From assembly GCA_026315105.1 (NCBI GenBank), contig CM048748.1, forward strand, positions 23,650,078 to 23,714,077: a DNA stretch of 64,000 nucleotides, read 5' to 3'. The notes below the pieces were generated by a model, which was not told the origin of the DNA, ran no database searches, and saw nothing but the letters and a program-made list of their open reading frames with translations. Origin of the DNA: Locusta migratoria (lineage: Eukaryota > Arthropoda > Insecta > Orthoptera > Acrididae). Shown here in pieces: positions 34,482 to 43,252 of this stretch (the first letter of the stretch is position 1; every line of letters starts with the position of its first letter). The translations under genes and the position numbers were made by a program.

Positions 34482-35529
34482 ATTAAGAGAAATGTCAGCT
34501 TACTACAGGGAGAATCAATTGAGACCAAATCCTGGGAAAACACAGACTTGTGCTTGCCACCTCAAAAACAGGCAGGCTGCTAGAACCCTCAAAATTACCA
34601 GGGAAAATACCACACTAGAACCATGTACATATCCCAAATACCTAGGAGTCACTCTCAACCGTGAATTAACCTACAAGAGGCACTGCCTGAATACTAACCA
34701 AAAAGTGGCAGCTAGAAACAATGTCATCAGAAAGCTAATAGGGACAACATGGGGAGCACACCGCAACACGATAAGAACCTCTTCCCTAGCACTAAGTTAC
34801 TCTGCTGGAGAATATGCAAGTCCAGTGTGGTTCAAATCCAGACATGCCAAAATAGTAGATGTTGCTCTTAACGATACTTGTAGCATTATCACTGGATGCC
34901 TAAAGCCCACTCCTCTAAATAAACTGTACAGTCTTGCGGGCATTACACCCCCCGACATCCGCCGAGAGGTAGCAGCAAAAAGTGAGAGGGGAAAATCAGA
35001 AACTTCTGAAGCCCATCCCCTATATGGACATCAACCAGCAAACCAACGATTAAAATCCAGGAAGAGCTTCCTTAGATCTACGGAGGCTCTAGTTGGGACA
35101 TCACAGCAATGCCTAACCGAACTATGGCGTGCAAGGTACACCGGTACTGGAGGATGGTTTACATCGTGTGAAAAACTACCACCCGGCTACACAGAGAAGT
35201 GGAGTACATGGAGATCACTCATCAGACTACCTTCAGGTGTCACAAAATGTGAGAGTAATCTGGTTAAATGGGGCTTCCTAGTGGAGTCGCCACTCTGTGG
35301 ATGCGGAGCGACGCAGACGACCTCCCACCTGCTCCAGTGTACCCAGTGTCCAGCAACATGCACTCCACAAGATCTACTGCATGCAACAACAAATTCAATA
35401 CAAGGTCGCTAACTTCTGGGCATCAAAAGTGTAAATAATTGTCTTCTACATATGATGTATTCACATAACATGTATATATTGTAGATTAGTTTATACACTG
35501 CTAGTGCTTCTGACGCGAATAAATAAATA
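34482..35529 (+). mobile_element. LINE C: 5'-truncated, recently inserted
   Basis: A perfect 12-bp TSD ATAATACGTTGC (34470-34481 and 35530-35541) brackets 1048 bp containing one long open frame and a 3' UTR ending GCGAATAAATAAATA. The element is truncated inside the RT thumb. The intact frame and TSD make it one of the youngest LINE insertions in the window. Confidence 0.92.
34492..35412 (+). CDS. LINE C ORF2 C-terminal part (RT thumb and zinc-knuckle)
   Basis: This 306-codon frame is the C-terminal third of a non-LTR retrotransposon polyprotein. Residues 1-60 are the end of the RT palm/thumb (RPNPGKTQTCACHLKNR, then PKYLGVTLNRELTYKRHC at about 48-65). A middle helical region follows (VAARNNVIRKLIGTTWGAHR, SALSYSAGEYASPVW-like text), then a C-terminal cysteine-histidine motif CGCGATQTTSHLLQC (about 274-288), the nucleic-acid-binding knuckle found in several LINE clades. 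The upstream catalytic domains are missing by 5' truncation, so it cannot be active alone. The ATG is simply the first in the truncated copy and lies 10 bp inside the insertion. There is no internal stop or frameshift, unlike every other LINE here. Confidence 0.8.
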   Translation: MSAYYRENQLRPNPGKTQTCACHLKNRQAARTLKITRENTTLEPCTYPKYLGVTLNRELTYKRHCLNTNQKVAARNNVIRKLIGTTWGAHRNTIRTSSLALSYSAGEYASPVWFKSRHAKIVDVALNDTCSIITGCLKPTPLNKLYSLAGITPPDIRREVAAKSERGKSETSEAHPLYGHQPANQRLKSRKSFLRSTEALVGTSQQCLTELWRARYTGTGGWFTSCEKLPPGYTEKWSTWRSLIRLPSGVTKCESNLVKWGFLVESPLCGCGATQTTSHLLQCTQCPATCTPQDLLHATTNSIQGR

Positions 35530-35541
35530 ATAATACGTTGC

Positions 35542-36278
35542 TTTGACAGTCTGTCCTACAGAATTTCGGCAGCCAGAAATTTTTAGATTTTGTAGGGGAA
35601 AAAAGCATGAATCACTATGTTGCGACTTTGTGTAAACTACGGCCAATAACAGACACTGAAAAGAGATTGCACACATTCCAACCACGTATACTTGCAAATT
35701 ACTTACTACATAAAAGTAACAACGCGAAAACGACGGAACAAAATTGCAGGGCCCACAACATGTATTTTTCGGCGCGATGTTTTCCTCTCTGCGAACAATA
35801 ACCGAAACACGTCTGTTTCTGCGCGCATTGATTGTCCCTCCCTGAAATTCTCATTACAGTGTTGTGTCAAAAGGAAAAGTAAATCCATCAGGAACGTAGC
35901 CACATTTTTCGAACGTTGCCTTTCGTTTATTACACATACGTCTATATACTGTTCATCTTATAAGATGTAGCCTATGTCTGACTGAATTCTCATTAGTGTG
36001 TCGTGTATGAGATTGAGGTGTTATTTTATTTCACTTTTTATATTTCATAAATAGAAATAATATATCGTAAGGACCGACCCAATATTCGCTTTCGTTCACG
36101 GCCAGCTGAAGCCAAAATATTGCTTTAGGCAGCAGTTTCAGTTTCAGCCAGAAATTAGCGAATCTTAGGCTTGGCAGAAATTACCTTTCATGAACTTACT
36201 GAACGTACTCGTGCTTAAAAATGGTGGATATTTTATTGTTACGCATAATATAACGCAATTCTGTCGCATAGTGATATA
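35542..36278. other. No gene recognised
   Basis: AT-rich sequence; overlapping short frames on both strands at 35607-35970 look like shadows. No terminus or motif. Confidence 0.35.
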
Positions 36279-37086
36279 CCGGGTGATCAAAAATTTAATA
36301 TTAATTTGAAAACTTAATAAAACACTGATTAATGTACATAGAGAGGTACATAATTGACACACATGCTTGGAATGAATGAGGTTTTATTAGAACTAAAAAA
36401 AAGTTCAAAAAAGTCCGAGAGATGGCGCTTCAACTGATCAGAAAACAATAATTATCAGAACAAAGCAAAGACGATTTTCTTTACAGGAAATGTTCAGTAT
36501 GTTCACCTTCATTACTCAACAATAGGTGTAGTCGAAGAATAATGTTGGGAACAGCAGTGTGAAGCATGTCCGAAGTTACGGCGAAGCATTGGCGTCGGAT
36601 GTTGTCTTTCAGCATCCCTAGAGATGTCGGTCGATCACGATACACTTGCGCCTTCAGGTAACCCCAAAGCCAATAATCGAACGGACTGGGGTCTGGGGAC
36701 CTGGGAGGCCAAGCATGACGAAAGTGGCGGCTGAGCACACGATCATCACCAAACGACGCGCGCAAGAGATCCTTCACGCGTCTAGCAATTTGGGGTGGAG
36801 CGCCATCCTGCATAAAAATCGTACGTTCCAGCAGGTGTTTATCAGCCAGGCTGGGGATGATGCGATTCTGTAACATACCGGCGTACCTCTCACCCGTCAT
36901 GGTAGCAGTCACTGATGTTTTGCTGACCAGCGCCATCTGTCGAAATGTTTTATAAAATTGCTTTTTTTTTGGTTCTAATAAAACCCCACGTCATTCCAAG
37001 CATGTGTGTCAATTTTTCCCTCTCTATCTACATTATTCCGTGATTTGTTAAGTTTTCATATTCATACTGATTTTTTGATCACCCGG
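36279..37086 (-). mobile_element. Tc1/mariner-superfamily element, internally deleted
   Basis: TA dinucleotides (36277-36278 and 37087-37088) flank inverted termini CCGGGTGATCAAAAA and its complement TTTTTGATCACCCGG. The inverted repeats are long, about 150-180 bp including GACACACATGCTTGGAATGA and the subterminal AGATGGCGCT. Only 808 bp remain and the N-terminal half of the transposase is missing, so the copy is a deletion derivative that could move only with help in trans. Confidence 0.92.
36481..36936 (-). pseudogene. Transposase C-terminal half (DDE domain)
   Basis: The 151-codon minus frame has MLQNRIIPSLADKHLLERTI, FMQDGAPPQIARRVKDLLRA (second catalytic Asp in QDGAPP) and WPPRSPDPSPFDYWLWGYLK (third acidic residue in SPDPSPFDYW), then VRRQCF-like text and ILRLHLLLSNEGEHTEHFL. 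This is the DDE_3-type core of the Tc1/mariner superfamily. The helix-turn-helix DNA-binding region and first catalytic Asp are deleted. The frame begins almost at the right inverted repeat, where its first codons (MALVSKTSV) overlap subterminal repeat sequence, marking the deletion junction. It remains open to its natural stop. Confidence 0.85.
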
Positions 37087-37088
37087 TA

Positions 37089-38412
37089 CTATGTTAGTAA
37101 CAATTTAACTTAATCAGTATTGTACACAATGGAACGGGTATCACATTACAACACTGTAAAGTTTTATTAATGAGTTTCCTTGACGGCGAGGAACTTTTGT
37201 TTCTAATAATTAATATGGGTTTAGGAAACACTGATTGTGTGGTAACACACCTTTTTCTGTTCAGTTTGCATAGATTTATAACGACAACAATCATACTGTT
37301 AGTCTGAACTGTGACTTTATTTTTCTAAATATTTACTGCAATACTGAATGAATGTGCTATGTATTCAGGAAGTGCAATAAAGGAGATGTGTGAAGTCGTT
37401 TTTCGATTGCAAAAAACGGAAGTGAAGATGGAAATATAAAGCTAGCACTCTTCAAGAGCAAAATCGTTAAGCGTATTTATGGAAGCTAACAACTGATTAC
37501 TTTCTGCATATTTTGTATTGCGGTAGTCATGTTGAAGCACTGACATTTCGTAGTATCTGTTTGCAATGTTTGTTGTGTATCTAAAGACTATCTTCCTACA
37601 AGAAGGTATGCAGGATTGTGAAATTTGTGGTAGCTGTGCAGTAGTCTCCTTGGTTCGAGGTGAACGGGACCAGGATGACCTCGAACAATCGAAATTTACA
37701 TGTAAAAAAGAAGAAAATCGACCTTGAAAAAAATACACGTGTAAAAAATGACATTTTTAAAACAAAATGTTTAAAAAATTATTTACATTGGCAGCCTAAA
37801 GGTTTTAAAGTCTTTTCACTATTTATTTCCCGTCGTATGGTGGAATGTCTTTTTCTGTGAAGATAGAATAACCCGCAATTTGTTGTTTTGTTTTATGACG
37901 CTCGTATTTATGGGACACTCATAATTCCGAGACTTGAAATATCGAGACTCCACTGTATCTAGTTCAGTTTACTTACTGTCTAGAGTCCTTTAAGTTTTCA
38001 TTTCTAGGTAGAAAATGTCACAGCGAGGAGAAAAGAATCAAATTTGTAAGTACTCTAATAAAAGTACCGGCGTGACCCATCAACCAAATATTCACTTAAA
38101 TTACACGTGTCAAAATAGAGACATTTTGACTGTCGAGCGTGAAACCTCTGTACACTGTTTAAGTTAATCTGTTATATGGTAAGAGAGAAAGAGTTGTTGT
38201 TGTGGTGGAGTAACATTTGTGAGTTAGGTAGCTAATTTAGTCAGTTTTGCTTTAATTTAGTGTGACTACATGACTTCACTTGCATGATGGCAAGTCAACA
38301 GTAGTAAGATATTGTTGGTGAGCAATTGCGTTTTAAAAGCTTTTATTTGTGATGTGATGTATGAAGTGAAATATCCTAAAGTTGCACTTCAATGTGCATC
38401 AGAAACCGGTAA
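37089..38412. other. No gene recognised
   Basis: AT-rich DNA with no coding or repeat signature that I can name. Confidence 0.35.
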
Positions 38413-39306
38413 TCTATACATCTTATAAAACTGGCTGTATGTGTTTATGTATATTCAAAATCTTCTGAACTACTGGACCGATTTCAACCATAATTGTTAC
38501 ACATGTTCCTTACTATCATCTAACAATAATTGCTGTCGGGATAAAAAGTACCTACGACTCATATGACAGGAAATATGAGGTCATAAACAATGGCATTCGT
38601 GAAAACGTCTGCATCATGCAATAATATTCTACATCTGCTCCTAAACTAATGGACGGATTTCAACCAAATTTGGTACAAATATTCTTTAATGTCAGGAATC
38701 ATTTGCTATTGTGGTGAAAACCACATACAATACATCATACGATATCACGTCATAAACAATGAAAATTTACCTATCTTGCGGCGCATAATAGGGGGATTTT
38801 ATTCGTGAACGTTTTGAGAATGAGAGTATTTAGTGACTTGCAATAAACTTTATAAATTATTTCAAATACTTAACGAATTTTTTTCGCGCTGAAAATCCCA
38901 GCAAAATACTGAATGGTAAAATGTTTATCTCTTACTACTTCTCCGATGTTCATGATGTGTAAATACGGCATTCGGCATCGGCATGACAAATCTACACTGT
39001 AAATGGTACCCGGCAGACATTTCACAGACAGACATACATAGCACTGAATGTTCCTTCGATATTATATCACAGTTGGACATACAGTTCATTACACATGAAG
39101 TCATGAACAATTTGGTTCAAGAAAAACCGCATCATGATGCCTCAGGTTTTGATTTACTAAATCGTTACTAGTAACACCATTCACTATATATTTCGCAACC
39201 ATGAGGCACATTTTCCTTCTTCAACATTAAATAATTTATGATTTTTGCTAATCTGAAACTCGAGCTGGGCCCTTAAAATAATTTGTTCCCGCGGGGAATT
39301 AGCTAC
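38413..39306 (+). mobile_element. Non-autonomous Helitron-like element
   Basis: The left end is A followed by TCTATACATCTTATAAAACT, of the TC-start form typical of Helitrons, then GAACTACTGGACCGATTTCA. The right end has a hairpin TTCCCGCGGGGAA (39286-39298) followed by TTAGCTACT, which parallels the minus-strand Helitron end at 30986 (CCGCGGGGAGCAGCTAGT) with the final G changed to C. No protein is encoded. The interior is related, inverted, to 2816-3625. The right limit is the less certain one. Confidence 0.55.
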
Positions 39307-39990
39307 TGAGGGGAATTCCATCGTGAATTCATTTCTCATTTAAAAGGAAGTAAATGAATATAACACTAACAATGATGGCCAGGTGAAGAATGTAATATTT
39401 TTTATTTGGCAATAAATTCATTTGGGCATCCTTCGCAGTCTGAGTGCGGGATACGTAATCAGAAATACGAGTGTGTCGTTCGCGTATCCTCTCCCGTCGC
39501 TGCGCGATTAGTTCCGTTTGTAACGCAGAGTCCATTAATTCTGTTGCTGGCCGGCCTGTTCACCGAAGTTACTGACACGGTCACAAGAGGGAGTGTGGAA
39601 TACCTCGCGTCGCACGCCGGGGGCGGAGATCACAGGCCGCAAACAGCAGTAAGCCAAGTTAATTACAGGTCACTGCTTTGTGGCGCCGCGCCGTCAACGA
39701 GACATCTGAGGCCGCCAGCTACACAGGGCCCGGTCTACCTGCGAGCCCGAATTACGCCCGAAGCGAAGCGCCACTCCAATCGAGCCCGTGCCACTCCAGC
39801 ATAGGGTGGACAAGCCAAGGGTAGTCGACTCGTCACCCGGCAGAGTAGGGAGACCCCCTCGTCTCGCCTCGTCTGTCCCCATTAGCAGGCGTTAGGAACG
39901 CGACGCATTGCAGAGTAACTGGCACCCGCGGTTTGGACTGGACTGTGCTACGCGATACCAATAGCCACTCAGGCCAGATGGGGTATCGGT
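39307..39990. other. GC-rich stretch without recognised gene
   Basis: From about 39480 to 39985 the sequence becomes GC- and CpG-rich, with frames on both strands (132 codons plus at 39406-39804). No domain is recognised and no splice or promoter signal stands out. It could be part of an old repeat. Confidence 0.35.
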
Positions 39991-40235
39991 GCCGCAACAG
40001 AGTGGCTGAGCGCTCTAAGGCGTCTTGCTGAGGAGCGTCGCAGGTTCGGGTCATACTTCGGGCATGTTTGTTTGTTGTGTGTGTGTGTATGTCCTTAGCG
40101 TAAGTTACGAGGATGAGTCAAATCAAAACCTTAAATTTGTAATAACAAAACGAAATTTCGCGTTGTTATCCTGTAAGTTGGTAAGCGTGCTACAAAGAAG
40201 CGTGCAGAATGGCCTGTAGGTGGCAGCAAAGTGCA

Positions 40236-41101
40236 GAAGTAAAAGTGATGTCATGTGTGCCACAGGGGAGTGTCGTGGGTCCGTTGCTGTTCACGATATA
40301 TATAAATGACCTTGCGGATAACATCGGAAGTTCACTGAGACTTTTTGTGGATGATGCTGTAATGTATAGAGGTTGCAACAATGGAAAATTGTATTGAAAT
40401 GCGCGAGGATCTGCATCGAATTGACGCATGGTGCAGGGAATGGCGATTGAATCTCAGTGTAGACAAGTGTAATGTGCAGGGCAGCAACTGGAAGCATTTA
40501 ATTGCATAGATTATCTTGGAGAATGCGTTAGGAGTGATTTAAAATGGAACGACCATAAATTAATCGTCGGTTAAATAGATGCCGGACAGATTCATTGGAA
40601 GAATTCTAAGGAAATGCAGTCCAAAATAAAGGAAGTAGGTAACAGTACACTTGTTCGCCCACTGCTTGAATACTGCTTACCGGTGTGGGATCCGTACCAG
40701 GTGGGATTGATAGAGGAGGTAGAAAAGGTCCAACGGAGAGCAGCGCGCTTCGTTACAGGATCATTTGGTAATCGTCAAAGCGTTACGGAGATGATCGATA
40801 AACTCCAGTAGAACACTCTGCAGGAGAAACGCTCTCTCGCTCGGTACGGGCTTTTGTCGAAGTTTCGAGAACATACCTTCACCGATGAGTCTAAAAGTAT
40901 ATTGCTCTCTCCTTTAGATATCTCGCGAAGAGATTATGAAAATCAGAGAGATTAGAGTCCACAAAGAGGCATACCGACAATCTTTCTTTCCGCGAACAAT
41001 ACGTGACTCGAATAGGAGGGAGAACCGATAGTGGTACTTCAGGGTACCCTCCGCCACACACCATCGGGTGGCTCTCGGAGTATGAATGTAGATGTAGATA
41101 C
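40236..41101 (+). pseudogene. Jockey-type LINE 3, 5'-truncated
   Basis: The fragment starts inside the RT (SEVKVMSCVPQGSVVGPLLF at about 40230-40290) and has IYINDLADNIGSSLRLFVDD (the F-A-D-D box reads FVDD). The thumb follows (YLGECVRSDLKWNDHK), then the C terminus LVRPLLEYCLPVWDPYQVGL and RRAARFVTGSFGNRQSVTEM. The 3' end carries GGGTACCCTCCGCCACACAC and a short (TGTAGA)n tail at about 41086-41101. Several stops are present. It inserted into the 5' UTR of the mariner element; no clean TSD is seen, only a few shared bases at the left junction. Confidence 0.87.
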
Positions 41102-41119
41102 CGTTGCAGCATCAGTATA

Positions 41120-42172
41120 AAGATGACCGCCCCACTTGCGACTTGCACCAGGGAAGAACAGCGTTCTGTTATTCGGTTTTTGCACAGTGACGGTGTGAAA
41201 TCTATTGAAATTCATCGACCATTGCCAGTTCGGTCATGCATATTTGTCACAGCAGCAAGTCTACGAATAGAGTAGGAAGTTTACAAATGGTGTGACGTCA
41301 GTGGAAGATGCTCCTCGTCCAGGTCAGGAACAACGAGTTGTGACTCCACAGAACACTGCAGCATTTGTAGCCATAGTGAAGGAAAACGCCGGGTGATGCT
41401 GAATGGCATTGCAGCATGCTTACAGATTAGTCATGGCTCAGCACACCACACTGTGCGTGATGTGCTCCAGTTTCACGAAGTGTCTACAAGATGGCTGCCA
41501 CGGCAGCTGACTCCTGAAATGAGAGAACGACGTGTCGATGCTTCTGAAGAACTTCTTCGACGCTTTGAACGAGAAGGTGATGGCTTCCTTCCAAGAATCC
41601 TTACTGGAGACAAAACCTGGGTTCGCTTCCACCAACCGGAAACAAAGAGAACGAGCAAGAAATGGCGCCATTCCTCATCACCAAAACCAAAGAAGTTCCG
41701 TACAGAACCATCAACAGGGAAGGTTATGTTGACTCTCTTTTGGGAAGAAAAAGGCGTCATTTTGGAGCATTACATACCTAGAAGGACCACTCTCACCAGT
41801 GTATCATACACAGATCTCCTAAAAAATCATGTACGGCCTTCAACAAATCAATAGCGACGTGGATTGCTGTCAGCAGGCGACCTTTTGCAACATGACAATG
41901 CAAGGCCACACACTGCCCGTACAACAGTTCCAACAATCACAAACCTGCATTTTGAGTGTCTTCCTCCGCCACCATACTCACCAGACCTTGCCACAAGTGA
42001 TTTCCATATGTTTGGAGGGAGGAAAGAAGTTCCGTTCTGATGAAGAGGCACGCCACACGGCGCATGAGTGTTTGCGCGAACTACCAAAAACATGTTTTTC
42101 TAAAGGAACTGATGCACTTTGTAAGCGCTGGAGAACTTGCATTAAGCGTGGGGGAGATAATGTAAAAAAGTG
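41120..42172 (+). pseudogene. Mariner transposase, frameshifted
   Basis: N-terminal part: frameshifted text APLATCTREEQRSVIRFLHS (helix-turn-helix region) and SSKSTNRVGSL-like remnants. The middle open frame 41393-41854 reads LQISHGSAHHTVRDVLQFHE, WLPRQLTPEMRERRVDASEE, ILTGDKTWVRFHQPETKR (first catalytic Asp; the usual GDE is GDK) and KVMLTLFWEEKGVILEHYIP. A one-base change in frame after STNQ ends it. The remainder in frame 41829-42173 contains CNMTMQGHTLPVQQ (shadow of the HDNARPHTA motif in another frame), then GKKFRSDEEARHTAHECLRE and KGTDALCKRWRTCIKRGGD. The family is mariner with a D,D34D-type core. Inactive. Confidence 0.88.
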
Positions 42173-42305
42173 ATACACCTCTGTACCACTTCTGCACAAT
42201 GAATAATATTGAAAAAAAATTTTAAGGTTTTCATTTCACTCACCCTGTTTAAGTAGTTTGTAAACCTGGAGACTGATAACCGCAGTCCCTTATATTTAGA
42301 AACTT

Positions 42306-42667
42306 TTGAAGAATTTTTGGGTACCGGTGACGGAAGCGACTAGTCAGAACTCATTTATGAATATGAAAAAGGGCACGACCTAAATTGTCTGAAAATCTAT
42401 CAAAAAGTTACCAGCACAGTATTTATAAAATGTAAAAATTATATAAAACGCTATGAACGATTTTATGATGTTACCGCAACCGTACATTGATATTTAATAA
42501 TCAATTATTCATTCACCATTTGCGAGTTATGCTGACGTTAGCTGCATTTCCAAAGTTGGTTTACCTTTTGGTGACAAATTAAACAAATTAAAAGTTTGTG
42601 CCGGACATCATTATATAAAACGCTACAGCCATAGCGTGCGACTTGTGGGAATTTGAGACGGACGGGA
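42306..42667. other. No gene recognised
   Basis: AT-rich spacer between two SINE-type repeats. Confidence 0.35.
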
Positions 42668-42790
42668 GGCGAGCACGGGTAGCCAAGTGGTTAAGGCGAC
42701 CGCCGGCCCAAAGCGGGAAATCCGGGTTCAATTCCCAACCCGGCTCACATTTTCACTTGTCGCCATTGCTTCATTTCAATGCCCTAATGC
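42668..42790 (+). repeat. Second tRNA-derived SINE family
   Basis: GCACGGGTAGCCAAGTGGTT (A box TAGCCAAGTGG) and B box GGGTTCAATTCCC lie about 35 bp apart, followed by a non-tRNA body TTTTCACTTGTCGCCATTGC. It differs from the main SINE in both head and body. Pieces with similar text occur at 57528-57610. Confidence 0.65.
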
Positions 42791-42892
42791 AGCCACTGTC
42801 ATTCCTTTCTTTCCTAATCCTTCTTCCTTCCCCTCCTTAAGTATATGTTGAAGATATTAAACTGAATTAGAGGCATTGAATTAAAATTTATT

Positions 42893-43110
42893 CCGCGGCC
42901 GGGATTCTAAGCAGGGACTTCTTGCTTACTAGCAGACGCCGTATCAATTAGGCCGAAAAAGGTTGAAATGTTTGTAAATCTATATGACGAAACTGCGTGG
43001 TCATTAGCCCATAGATTACAAACTACTTAACCTAAGGTAAACTAACCTAAGGACAACACACACATCCATGCCCCAGGGAAGACTCGAACCTCCGACGGCG
43101 AGCAACTGCG
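42893..43110 (-). repeat. Two tRNA-like SINE fragments, minus
   Basis: At 42893-42955 the minus strand has a degraded B-box-like head (GCCGGGATTCTAAGC region). At 42967-43110 the minus strand is a copy of the main SINE: B box near GGAGGTTCGAGTC, GGATGTGTGTGTTGTCCTTA, AAGTAGTTTGTAATC, tail ACAAACAT. The head end is degraded. Confidence 0.6.
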
Positions 43111-43252
43111 CGATCCGCAGCGAGGAGAATTAGGCCAACGAGGCTAAGTGGTTACGTTGACTGTACGGACGGTAATAAGGCACGTTCACTACATAAATTT
43201 CAACTCTGCCTCATTCCCCTTATAAATTAATTATATGTAGACACTAAACTTC

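Larger units (their letters stand above)
40108..42248 (+). mobile_element. Mariner element, split by a Jockey LINE
   Basis: Inverted termini CGAGGATGAGTCAAATCAAA (40108) and the reverse of CAGGGTGAGTGAAATGAAAA (42248) enclose the 5' UTR (40120-40235), a Jockey LINE fragment (40236-41101) and a mariner transposase gene (41120-42172). A TA lies at 40106-40107 on the left; the right flank is TTTA. The left UTR text AGCGTGCAGAATGGCCTGTA and the continuation at 41102 (CCGTTGCAGCATCAGTATAA) belong to the same element. Confidence 0.88.
39991..42305 (+). repeat. tRNA-derived SINE, split by a mariner element
   Basis: Left piece 39991-40107: AGAGTGGCTGAGCGCTCTAA, B box region CAGGTTCGGGTCATACT, then GTATGTCCTTAGCGTAAGTT. 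Right piece about 42249-42305: TAAGTAGTTTGTAAACCTGG, AGACTGATAACCGCAGTCCC. Together they make a normal SINE head and tail, separated by the mariner element. Confidence 0.8.

Noticed and set aside
39168..39171. CTAG at 39168 as the 3' end of the Helitron starting at 38413
   Set aside because: No hairpin lies at the usual distance; the hairpin plus TTAGCTACT at 39286-39307 matches the other Helitron end better.
42670..42750. Stand-alone tRNA gene
   Set aside because: A and B boxes are good, but the downstream text is repeat-like and the acceptor stem does not close cleanly; treated as a second SINE family.
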